A stretch of 34,141 nt of DNA from CAYVUV01 sp964455095 (GTDB lineage Bacteria > Desulfobacterota > Binatia > HRBIN30 > CADEER01): the NCBI GenBank assembly GCA_964455095.1, contig CAYVUV010000241.1, positions 1 through 34,141 of the forward strand. Reading direction: 5' to 3'. The notes beneath the pieces are model-generated. The model saw only the letters and a program-made list of their open reading frames with translations, was not told the origin of the DNA and ran no database searches. Below, piece by piece: positions 1-7,544 of the stretch. Numbering within the stretch: position 1 is the stretch's first letter; every line of letters starts with the position of its first letter. The position numbers were made by a program, and so were the translations under genes.

Positions 1-185
1 TCGAGCATTACGGCGACGCGGAGATCACGCCGTTTCGCGCCGAGATCGCGCCCGCGCCGATCGGACGCGCGGCGATGTCGGCGGAGTACTCCGCCGAAAC
101 GGCGTCCAGAGTATTGGCCGAGAGCCTCGCGCCCCGGCCGCCGGCCATGCCGGGCGGTGATGCGCGCGTGCTCAAGCTGCCGTAG
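1..185 (+). CDS. C-terminal end of a truncated protein, probably radical SAM/SPASM-like
   Basis: An open frame enters from the left edge (first full codon at base 3) and stops at 183-185, leaving about 60 residues. No domain core is present. The first visible residues, E-H-Y-G-D-A-E-I-T-P-F, match the pattern that ends the C-terminal Cys motif of the downstream radical-SAM proteins (for example K-Y-G-F-D-E-L-R-P-V and R-F-G-V-D-E-L-T-P-L). I therefore infer that this is the tail of another member of the same family. The gene lies 56 bp before the next + strand gene and is probably in the same operon. The rest is an Ala/Pro-rich tail ending in V-L-K-L-P. The stop is clear; the family call is inference from a short match. 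Confidence 0.5.
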   Translation, partial: EHYGDAEITPFRAEIAPAPIGRAAMSAEYSAETASRVLAESLAPRPPAMPGGDARVLKLP

Positions 186-241
186 ATGTTTGCCCCTCCG
201 CGGCGCCCCCGCCTCGGTGACCGCTCGCGCTTCGAGTCCTT

Positions 242-3229
242 ATGAGTAGCATCTCCGCCGTTTCGCCAGCCCGCCCGCTGCAGCGCTCGGCGCTGTTGCA
301 CGCCGGGGGGTTCTGCGATCTGAGCTGCGCGGTGTGCGACTGCGCCGCCATGCAGTCGCCGAAGGACGACGTCGCCCGCGCGCTGCAGGGAGGTGGTATC
401 CGCCTGGTCGTGCGCGGCGCCACGGAGCACAGCCTGACGATCGGCTCGATCGTCCGCCGCGCCCGCGAGGAGGGCTACGGCGACATCGTCCTGCGCACCA
501 ATGCCACCTGGTGCCGCACCGCCGAAGCCGCTTCGGTTTACGCGCGCCTGGGAGCCGATGCCGTGCTGGTGCCGCTGTTCTCGCAGATGCAGGGCGTGCA
601 CGACCGCATCGCCGGGCGCCCGCGCGCCCTGGTCGACGCGCTGACCGGGATGAAGCACCTCGCGGAGGCGGGCCTCAGAATCGAAATCGAGACACCGCTC
701 CTGCCGCCGCGTCTGCAGAACCTCGAAGCGCTGGTGCGCCTGGCGCGCCAGCACGTCCCCGCGCTGCGCTCCGTGCGCTTCTACATCCCGCATTTGCCCG
801 TCCCCAAAGTGGTCGCCCCACCGCCCTGGGACGTCGCCGCCCCCGCCCTCGCGGCGGGCATCCAGGTGTGTCGCGAGCTTGACCTCAAGGTCAGGTTGGC
901 GGCGGACTCGGGCATCCCGCTGTGTGCGCTGCGCGACTATCCGGACCTCTACGACGCCTACTCGTTGAACCCCAGAGCGCGCTCGTCGACGCGCGGCGGG
1001 TCGACGCTCGGCGCGGTGTGCCAGACCTGCGCCGTGCGCGCGCAGTGCCCGGGCCTGATGCCGTCCTACCGGGCGGAGAACGGCGAAGCGGGCATCGCGC
1101 CGTACACCCGCAAGCCGACGCTGATGTACGAGCAGCGCACGACGCGCCGCCGCGTGTGGACGGACGATCAGCGCGCCGCCGCGTCGAAGGCCGATCTCCT
1201 GGTGCTGCGCCCGACGGTCAACTGCAACCAGGACTGCACCTTCTGCAGCGCCAACGAGACATCGGCGAACGTGTGGACGAGCCACGAAGCGATGATGCGC
1301 GCCATTGCCCGCGGGGCGCGCCGCCGGATCAACCGCATGTCGTTCTCGGGCGGCGAGCCGACGCTCTCCCGCCATCTGGTCGAATACGTCCACAGTGCCA
1401 AGCGCCTGGGGGTGTCGGAGATCGAGCTCGTCACCAATGCCGTGCTGTTGGCGAAGAAGGAAAAGGTCACGGCGCTGGTGGCCGCTGGCCTGACGCACGC
1501 GTTCGTTTCGCTGCACGCGCACGACGAGGCGCTGTCGCTGCAGTCGACGCAGAAGGTGGGCGACTTCGAGCGCACGGTGCAGGGCGTCAAGCACCTCGTC
1601 GACGCCGGTCTGCAGACCGCCCTGAACCACGTCATCTCCGCCCGCAACTATCCCTACCTGCGCGAGTACGTCGAGTTCGTGCGGCGCGAGTTCGGCGGCA
1701 AGGTGAAGATCTCGTTCGCCTTCGTCACGCCGCAGTTCAAGGCGCTCGACAACATTGAGGTGATGCCGCAGCTGTCGGTCGTCATGCCGTATCTCAAACG
1801 CGCCATGTACCGCGCCCTCGAGATCGACCAGCCATTCAGCATCGGCTCGCGGCAGGGCATCCCGTTCTGTTTCCTCGACGAGTTCCGCGCCTGGTCCGAC
1901 GGCTTCGTGCTGTCGAACTCCGCCATCTCGGAGGACGGCCCGCAGAAGCAGCGCGGCGCGGTGTGCGATCAATGCCGCTTCTCGAACTATTGCACGGGCC
2001 TGTGGCGACCCTACGCCGCCAAGTACGGCTTCGACGAGCTGCGCCCTGTCCCTGGTCCGAAAATCACCGACGCGGAAATCCAGTCGCTCGGCGTCGGCTC
2101 GATGCCGAAGCCATGGGGTGTGCCGCGCTCGTTCGACCAGGTGCCGGACGCCGCCCGCGAGCGCGGGCTCGAACAGGGTCCGCCCGAGATTCGCACGATC
2201 CCGCTGGCCGAACACCTGCCGGCCTTCGTCGAGCAGCGCACGCGCCCGCTGCGCGTTGCGATGCTCGGCAGCGGCCGGCAGGCGCGGCGTCTGGCGCGCG
2301 CCGCCAGCGGCGTCGCCGGGATCTCGATCGATGCGGTCGCGTCGCCGCACGCGCCGCAGGCGGACCTGCAGGACTTCGGCGGCTGCCCGGGCTATTCCGA
2401 CGCGGCCGAGGCGATCGACGACATCCGCCCCGAAGCCGTCATCATCGCGGCCGCCACCAACGCGCACGACGAGCTCACCCGGCTCGCCATCGCGCGCGGC
2501 GTGCCGGCGCTGGTCGAGAAGCCGCTCGCGAGCACCGAGGAGCAGGCCGAGGCCCTGGGCGCACTCGCGCGCGCGGCGCAGGCGCGCATCGTCATGGCAC
2601 ACAACTCGCTCCACGCGCCCGGCCTGGCGGAGATTCTCGCGCTGCCGCTGCAGCGACCGGCGGCGACCTACCTGCTGCGGCGCACGCCGGGCAGCAGTGA
2701 CGCGATGCGCACCTGGAGCCGCTCGTTTCTCTACGAGACGGTGTACCACGTGCTGGCCGTCGTCGGGCGCGCGTGCGGCGGCGGGATCGGCGAGGTCGTC
2801 AAGGCCTCGTACAACGGCGAGTCGCACCCCGAGCAACTGCGTGTCCAGCTGCGCTACGGCGACGCGCTCGCCGAGATCACGCTCGACTTCACCGCCGCAG
2901 TCGACGAGGACTCGCTGGCGCGCCGCGAGCTCGACGCGCCGGATAGCGAACGGGTCTGGCGCCGGCAGGGGCGCTCGATCACGATCACCAGCGCCGGCGG
3001 GGTGCGCCCGATCGAGTCGGACGGCAACGACGTGCAGCGCATGTTGGCGAACTTTCGCGACGTGGTGCTGGGCAAGGCGGAGCCCGGGGCGACGCTCGAC
3101 GAGGCCCTCGACATCATGCGCACGGCGCGCCGGGTGGTCGAAGCGGTCGAGGCGGCCGGGGCGCCGTTCGAGCGGCCCAATGCGCCGAAGCACGTCGCCT
3201 CGCGCGCCGTGCAGCAGCCGTTCCAATAG
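242..3229 (+). CDS. Twin radical SAM/SPASM-like protein fused to a Gfo/Idh/MocA oxidoreductase (995 aa)
   Basis: Three enzyme units lie in one chain. Unit 1 (about residues 15-290) has the radical-SAM Cys triad C25-x3-C29-x2-C32 and an auxiliary motif C260-x2-C263-x5-C269; its GGEP motif is replaced by R-G-A-T-E-H (58-63). Unit 2 (about 318-640) has C328-x3-C332-x2-C335, GGEPT at 370-374 and C575-x2-C578-x5-C584 followed by G-x4-Y-x3-YGFDELRP. Unit 3 (about 670-975) is a Gfo/Idh/MocA dehydrogenase: N-terminal Rossmann glycine motif G-S-G-R-Q-A and a V-E-K-P motif near 759. Radical-SAM enzymes cleave SAM to start radical chemistry, and SPASM-type auxiliary clusters are common in peptide- or protein-modifying members. 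Gfo/Idh/MocA enzymes use NAD(P) on sugars and other small molecules. The substrate here is unknown. The ATG at 242 follows a weak ribosome site. The stop lies 19 bp before the DUF483-like gene, so the two are probably co-transcribed. The domain calls are firm; the pathway is not known. Confidence 0.9.
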   Translation: MSSISAVSPARPLQRSALLHAGGFCDLSCAVCDCAAMQSPKDDVARALQGGGIRLVVRGATEHSLTIGSIVRRAREEGYGDIVLRTNATWCRTAEAASVYARLGADAVLVPLFSQMQGVHDRIAGRPRALVDALTGMKHLAEAGLRIEIETPLLPPRLQNLEALVRLARQHVPALRSVRFYIPHLPVPKVVAPPPWDVAAPALAAGIQVCRELDLKVRLAADSGIPLCALRDYPDLYDAYSLNPRARSSTRGGSTLGAVCQTCAVRAQCPGLMPSYRAENGEAGIAPYTRKPTLMYEQRTTRRRVWTDDQRAAASKADLLVLRPTVNCNQDCTFCSANETSANVWTSHEAMMRAIARGARRRINRMSFSGGEPTLSRHLVEYVHSAKRLGVSEIELVTNAVLLAKKEKVTALVAAGLTHAFVSLHAHDEALSLQSTQKVGDFERTVQGVKHLVDAGLQTALNHVISARNYPYLREYVEFVRREFGGKVKISFAFVTPQFKALDNIEVMPQLSVVMPYLKRAMYRALEIDQPFSIGSRQGIPFCFLDEFRAWSDGFVLSNSAISEDGPQKQRGAVCDQCRFSNYCTGLWRPYAAKYGFDELRPVPGPKITDAEIQSLGVGSMPKPWGVPRSFDQVPDAARERGLEQGPPEIRTIPLAEHLPAFVEQRTRPLRVAMLGSGRQARRLARAASGVAGISIDAVASPHAPQADLQDFGGCPGYSDAAEAIDDIRPEAVIIAAATNAHDELTRLAIARGVPALVEKPLASTEEQAEALGALARAAQARIVMAHNSLHAPGLAEILALPLQRPAATYLLRRTPGSSDAMRTWSRSFLYETVYHVLAVVGRACGGGIGEVVKASYNGESHPEQLRVQLRYGDALAEITLDFTAAVDEDSLARRELDAPDSERVWRRQGRSITITSAGGVRPIESDGNDVQRMLANFRDVVLGKAEPGATLDEALDIMRTARRVVEAVEAAGAPFERPNAPKHVASRAVQQPFQ

Positions 3230-3248
3230 CGGCGCGGGCGTTCGGACC

Positions 3249-3965
3249 ATGCACGCCACCGGCGATCCGATCGGCCGCCTGGATGTCGAGTGGCTCGCCA
3301 TCAAGGCCGGCCTCAAGCCCGCCAACCGCGTCACCATCGATCCGGAGCGCGTCAGCCAGCTCGAGGCGCGCGCGCGGCGCGAGGGCTTCACGGTCGAACG
3401 CGGAGCGCGAGTGATCGAGTTCCCCGGCCGACCGCCGTCGGTCATCCTGTACATCTCGCCCGACGCCGCGCGAGCCCGCGAGCTGGTCGAGGCCGAGGCG
3501 CCGCTGCTGCCGCCGGAGAGCGACCGTCTGCGCGTCGACGAAGCGATTCCGCTCCACACGCGGCTCGGGGCGCTGCTCGGTTTCCCGTCCTGCTGCGTGG
3601 CCGAGTTCGGCGTCCGCCTGCGGCGTGGCGTGACGCGGCGCATCGACGGGCGCGACGCGCACGAGGATTTCGTCGCGGCGGAATGTGCGGCGCGCGCGTC
3701 GCACCAGTTTCTCGGCCGGCTCAATGACCTGTCGCCCAACCGCCGCGTGCGCATCGTCACGTTCTACCCGTGCCGCTACGACTGCGCCGCAGCCGCGACA
3801 TACGCCGCGGGCGTCTTTGCCGCGGCCAGGGTGGCCGATCCCGCCGCCGCGGCGGCGCTGCGCGCCGCGATGCTCGGCGAGATGACGATTGCCGTCAACG
3901 GCAGTCGCGGCGCCGAGGCGGCCCAGCGCGGCGAAGTGCTGACCCTGACGTTCGCCGAGTTCTAG
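3249..3965 (+). CDS. DUF483-like protein with GFPSCC and PCxxxC motifs (238 aa)
   Basis: I chose the ATG at 3249, 19 bp after the fusion gene; the open frame extends further upstream only by overlapping that gene. There is no signal peptide, so the protein should be cytosolic. The core motif L-G-F-P-S-C-C-V-A-E-F (C115, C116) and a later F-Y-P-C-R-Y-D-C-A (C175, C179) resemble proteins annotated as DUF483, whose function is not established as far as I know. The paired cysteines suggest metal or Fe-S binding, or a thiol role (inference). Its place directly after a radical-SAM fusion suggests a partner or accessory protein. The stop overlaps that of the opposite-strand twin radical-SAM gene within the four bases CTAG, so no terminator separates the two convergent units. 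Confidence 0.75.
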   Translation: MHATGDPIGRLDVEWLAIKAGLKPANRVTIDPERVSQLEARARREGFTVERGARVIEFPGRPPSVILYISPDAARARELVEAEAPLLPPESDRLRVDEAIPLHTRLGALLGFPSCCVAEFGVRLRRGVTRRIDGRDAHEDFVAAECAARASHQFLGRLNDLSPNRRVRIVTFYPCRYDCAAAATYAAGVFAAARVADPAAAAALRAAMLGEMTIAVNGSRGAEAAQRGEVLTLTFAEF

Positions 3966-5797
3966 CCGGGCTGACTCGGCGGCGCGGACGCTGCTTCGCC
4001 GGACAGCGGCTGCAGTTCCGCCGTGCCGTAGAGCTCGGCGTAGCCCCGCCGCACGCCGTAGCAGCGATGGCCTTCGGCGCAATGCGCGCAGACATCGCCC
4101 TTGACGAACTCGCCTCCGCCCCCGTCGGGTGCAACGGCGATGTCGGAAAAGCTGGCGCGTTCGGCCGCTGGAACCAGACAGAGCGGCAAGCCACACATCG
4201 AATCGAACCCGTCCACGCGCAGCCCCGCGGCACGCGCGCGGGCGAGCCCAGCGAAGAGCGACGGCAGGATATCGCTGAAGCGCGGGATCAGCGTCGTCGT
4301 GCGCGGAACGACGTCGGTATGCGAGCCGACGAACGAGAAGACGATCGCCGCCTTCGGCCAGCGCGACGCGACCAGGTCGACGAAGCGCGGGAAATCCTCG
4401 TAGTTCGCCTGACAGAAAACGAAGTTGAGGCGGACGCGGACATCGGTCAGGCTGAGCTCGTCGAGCCCGCGCACCGTGCCGGCGAAGGTTCCGGGGGCAG
4501 CCGTGATGGCGTCCGAGATCTCCGCCGTCGAGCCGTGCAGCGAGACCATCGCCCCCTCGACTCCGGCGGCGGCGAGGGCGCGAGTCAACGTGCGATCGGC
4601 CAGGCGGATCGCATTCGTCTGCAGCTCGACGGCGCGCACGCCGGACTGTTTCGCCAACTGCACGTAGTCGAGCAGGCGCGAGTTCAATGTGGGCTCACCC
4701 CCGGACAGGACCAACACGGCCCCCTCGTGCCCGGCCTGCTCGATCGCCGCGCGCACCGCCGCTTCGGCGGGCGGCGGCAAATGCGTCGAGACAAAGCAGA
4801 ACTCGCAGGCCTGGTTGCAGTGGAAATTGACCCGCACGGTGTACTCGGACACCGCACCGTAGACGCCCTTGCGCAGCTCGTCGCGCCCGACGAGCTCGCG
4901 CGCCGTCTGCTCCTCCACCGTCGAGACGACCGTCAGGCGCCGCCGCATGCGGTGCGCCACGATCGGGTGGACCGGCGGAAGGGCGTCGCCCGCGAGCGTC
5001 GCCTGCGCGAAGCCGGGGCAGCGATCGCGGACCAGGCACGCATCGCACTCAGCGATGTGCCGGTAGTCGGGCCGCGTGGCGTTGCCTCGATTCAGCGCGA
5101 ACAAGTGGGCGACCCGTTCCGGCTTCTCGAAGATACAGGGCGGGACGAAGGTCGCCGGGTCGAGCCGCACGGCCAGCCCGACGCGTCGGGCCGCCTCGGC
5201 GACTGCCACGACGGTCGTCGCGACTGCTGCCAGGGGCGCGCATTCCGAGGCATCGGGCGCCGAAGTCGGCACCACCAGGATCAGCGCCGCGACGGGGACC
5301 TCCGCGGCGGCGAGCTCGCGCGGGATCGCCGCCGCGAGCTCGAGGTTTCGGCGCACCAACGGCACCGTGACCTCAACGCTGATCCCAGCCGCAGCCAGGG
5401 CGCGGATGCCGCGCAGCGCGGCGGTGAAACCGCCCGGATCGCGGGTGATGGCGTCCGCCGCTGCCCCCCACGCCACCAGCTGCACCCGAGCGGTCGTCAG
5501 GCCCGCGTCCGCCAGCTGCCGCGCGCGCGCCTCGTCGATCAGCGCGCCGTTGGTCTCCATCACCACGCGCGCGCCCCGCTCGGCAGCCCGCCGCACGAGG
5601 TCGGCGATGTCGCTGCGCAGCGTCGGCTCGCCGCCGGTCAGCACGATCTCCTGCGCCTCGCCCGATTGCGCGGCGGCGATGCGCTGGCGCACCGCCGGCT
5701 TCGCGACGAAGTCCGCATCCTCGGCCGGGCGGCGCGCGTTGCAAAACCAGCAATTCTGATTGCAGGTCTCGTTGGTTATGACGCGTTGAACTCGCAT
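3962..5797 (-). CDS. Twin radical SAM/SPASM-like protein (611 aa)
   Basis: Two complete radical-SAM units lie in tandem. Unit 1 has C12-x3-C16-x2-C19 (CNQNCWFC), GGEP at 55-58 and an auxiliary motif C251-x2-C254-x5-C260. Unit 2 has C327-x3-C331-x2-C334 (CNQACEFC), GGEP at 366-369 and C570-x2-C573-x5-C579, then Y-G-x4-Y-x3-YGTAELQPL. Unlike the fusion protein at 242-3229, both units keep GGEP and so both look active. There is no signal peptide; the enzyme should be cytosolic and oxygen-sensitive (family knowledge). It is the last gene of a - strand run of four (572-aa rSAM, His-rich protein, ~350-aa rSAM, this one), starting 46 bp after the preceding stop. No good ribosome site precedes the ATG at 5797. 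The substrate is unknown; peptide or protein modification is the likeliest role, given the auxiliary cluster motif. Confidence 0.9.
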   Translation of the reverse strand: MRVQRVITNETCNQNCWFCNARRPAEDADFVAKPAVRQRIAAAQSGEAQEIVLTGGEPTLRSDIADLVRRAAERGARVVMETNGALIDEARARQLADAGLTTARVQLVAWGAAADAITRDPGGFTAALRGIRALAAAGISVEVTVPLVRRNLELAAAIPRELAAAEVPVAALILVVPTSAPDASECAPLAAVATTVVAVAEAARRVGLAVRLDPATFVPPCIFEKPERVAHLFALNRGNATRPDYRHIAECDACLVRDRCPGFAQATLAGDALPPVHPIVAHRMRRRLTVVSTVEEQTARELVGRDELRKGVYGAVSEYTVRVNFHCNQACEFCFVSTHLPPPAEAAVRAAIEQAGHEGAVLVLSGGEPTLNSRLLDYVQLAKQSGVRAVELQTNAIRLADRTLTRALAAAGVEGAMVSLHGSTAEISDAITAAPGTFAGTVRGLDELSLTDVRVRLNFVFCQANYEDFPRFVDLVASRWPKAAIVFSFVGSHTDVVPRTTTLIPRFSDILPSLFAGLARARAAGLRVDGFDSMCGLPLCLVPAAERASFSDIAVAPDGGGGEFVKGDVCAHCAEGHRCYGVRRGYAELYGTAELQPLSGEAASAPPSQPG

Positions 5798-5843
5798 GTG
5801 TCGACGGCGTTGCTGGCCGTACGTGACGGGGTGTCCGCGCCTT

Positions 5844-6896
5844 CTAACAGGCGCTGTGAGCGGGGCTCACGTCGGCGGACAGGAGGGGCGTGAGCTCATC
5901 GACGCCGAATCGCCTGGCGTAGCTGCGCGCCACACCGGGACAGCGGCGGACCGCGACGCATTGCCGGCAGACCTCGCCGAAAGCCGACAGCTCGGCTTCG
6001 ATGTGACGCATCGCGTACACACGGTCGCCCGTGGCATCGTCCAGGTAATGCGACTCGCCGAACGTCGAGCGACCGTAGTTCACCGCATCGGGATCCTGGA
6101 GGATGCAATTGGGGAACGACTCGAACGAGATGCGCACCCCGAGACCGGCCGCGAGCGCGCGCAAACGCGGGATGCTCTCGCGCACCTCGCCGTAGCGCAG
6201 CGCGGCGATGCCCGACCATTGCCCTCCCTTGCCGATGGTCGAGGGGAAGACGAACTTGAAAGCCACCGCGGCACCGAAGCGATCGTGCGCCCCCTGCAGA
6301 TAGTCGTCGAGCTGCGCCAGGTTCAGCCGCGTGAGCACGCAGTTCAGCATCACCTCGACGCCTGCTTCCACCAGGCGATCGATGCCGGCCATGGTTTCAT
6401 GGTGCGCGGCTTCGCTGACGCCGAAGAGCGCGGCGCTGGTCGGCGGGTCGAGCGAGTGCAGCGACACGATGGCGCGCTGCAGGCCGGTGTCGACGGCGCG
6501 GCGGGCGAAGGCGGGCTTGGCGAATGTCCGCCCGTGCGTGTTGGCGTCCCACACCATCCCGTAGGCCGCGAGCTGTTCGACCACGGTCCAAAAGCCGGGG
6601 TGGATGGTCGCTTCGCCGCCGGTGACCACGACGCGGCGGAAGCCGCTGTCGCGCAGAAAGGCCGCGCGGCGCAGCAGCTCACCGGTCTGATGGAAGAAGA
6701 GCGACGGATCGCCGGTGTTGCTGCACATCGGGCAGCGGTAGTTGCACTGCTCTCCAAAGCGGAACAAGGCGGTGCTGTCGGCGGTGACTGGCGCTTGCTG
6801 GGGAACGCGCTTCTTGAACAGGCGCAGGGGCACGCCGCGCGAGGCACCGCGCGCCTGCGCTGATTCGCCCGCCGGTGTGTCCTGCGATTCACTCAC
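5844..6896 (-). CDS. Single-unit radical SAM/SPASM-like protein (about 350 aa)
   Basis: From a GTG at 6896 the radical-SAM triad is C51-x3-C55-x2-C58 (CNYRCPMC), followed by GGEAT (93-97, in place of GGEPT) and the auxiliary motif C310-x2-C313-x5-C319, then P-G-V-x3-Y-x3-FGVDELTPL. The start is uncertain. The frame runs open to a GTG at 6992, but that start would overlap the His-rich gene by 59 bp and add an unconserved-looking Arg/Ser-rich stretch. The GTG at 6896 leaves a 37-bp gap but has only a weak ribosome site. The gene is third in the - strand run. A stretch F-x2-S-x3-K-G-G follows conserved strands of the barrel. The C-terminal residues end A-H-S-A-C. The family is certain; the substrate is unknown. 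Confidence 0.85.
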   Translation of the reverse strand: MSESQDTPAGESAQARGASRGVPLRLFKKRVPQQAPVTADSTALFRFGEQCNYRCPMCSNTGDPSLFFHQTGELLRRAAFLRDSGFRRVVVTGGEATIHPGFWTVVEQLAAYGMVWDANTHGRTFAKPAFARRAVDTGLQRAIVSLHSLDPPTSAALFGVSEAAHHETMAGIDRLVEAGVEVMLNCVLTRLNLAQLDDYLQGAHDRFGAAVAFKFVFPSTIGKGGQWSGIAALRYGEVRESIPRLRALAAGLGVRISFESFPNCILQDPDAVNYGRSTFGESHYLDDATGDRVYAMRHIEAELSAFGEVCRQCVAVRRCPGVARSYARRFGVDELTPLLSADVSPAHSAC

Positions 6897-6933
6897 GCGC
6901 AACGCCGCCGCCAACCTCGTAGGCTCGCGGGTC

Positions 6934-7398
6934 TCAGGACTGCTCGGACTTCGGAGAGTCTGGCGGCGGTGCTCCCGCCGGTTTTGCGTCACACGGGCCG
7001 AAGCGGCGATCGAGCTCCGTCGCGACGATCTCCTGCACGTGCTCGGAGACCAGGCCGACGACGAGATCGACGATGCGCTTCTCGCCCCCGCCGTCCTCGC
7101 GCTGTTCCGATCTGCCCTGTTGCTCCTGGACGATGCGGGCGACGTTCTCGGTCACGAGTCGCACGATGGTGTCGATGATGCGCTTCTCGTCGAAATCGCC
7201 ATGGTCACCATCGCAATCCCGATCGCGATCGCGGTCGTGGTGGTGACCATGGCCGTGGCCGTGGTGATCGCAGTCATCGCGGTGGCGCTCGCGGCGGCGG
7301 TCGCCGCCGCCGGAGCCCCGGCCCTCGCCGTGCGACCGCACCAACCGTTCGAGGTCTTCGAGCCGCTCGAAAATTTCACGCCGATCGTCGTAACCCAT
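6934..7398 (-). CDS. His/Asp-rich small protein with an internal helical duplication (154 aa)
   Basis: The ATG at 7398 has a GGGGG ribosome site 5 bases upstream. Residues 1-22 look like a short charged helix. Residues 41-69 form a low-complexity H/D/G/R segment including H-G-H-G-H-G-H-H-H-D-R-D-R-D-R-D and three Cys. Two copies of a 23-residue amphipathic unit follow: E-K-R-I-I-D-T-I-V at 71 and E-K-R-I-V-D-L-V-V at 106, with period 35. The tail is Pro/Ser-rich. There is no signal peptide. It sits between two radical-SAM genes of the same strand, so it could be a substrate, a metal-binding chaperone or a scaffold for them. I recognise no named family. The gene is well supported by its ribosome site, frame and operon position; its role is inference. 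Confidence 0.7.
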   Translation of the reverse strand: MGYDDRREIFERLEDLERLVRSHGEGRGSGGGDRRRERHRDDCDHHGHGHGHHHDRDRDRDCDGDHGDFDEKRIIDTIVRLVTENVARIVQEQQGRSEQREDGGGEKRIVDLVVGLVSEHVQEIVATELDRRFGPCDAKPAGAPPPDSPKSEQS

Positions 7399-7544
7399 GT
7401 GAACCCCCAGTTCGGATGTACACCGGTCGATCGAGCGCGGGCAAGAAGCCCTGCCCGACCGACTGCCTCCAAATTACAGCGCGACGCCCCAAAAGGACAG
7501 CCTCTTCGGCCGTTCCGGTCGGTGGAGGGGCGGGCGCGGTGGAA

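Noticed and set aside
8..3760. A 1250-residue open frame on the - strand opposite the radical-SAM fusion
   Set aside because: It is a GC-rich codon-bias shadow: Arg/Ala/Val-rich low-complexity product, no domain, no ribosome site, and it is antisense to a gene with clear motifs.
7190..7280. GATCGC-rich segment as a binding-site array
   Set aside because: It encodes the H/D/R-rich part of the 154-aa protein in frame; the periodicity follows from alternating Asp and Arg/His codons.
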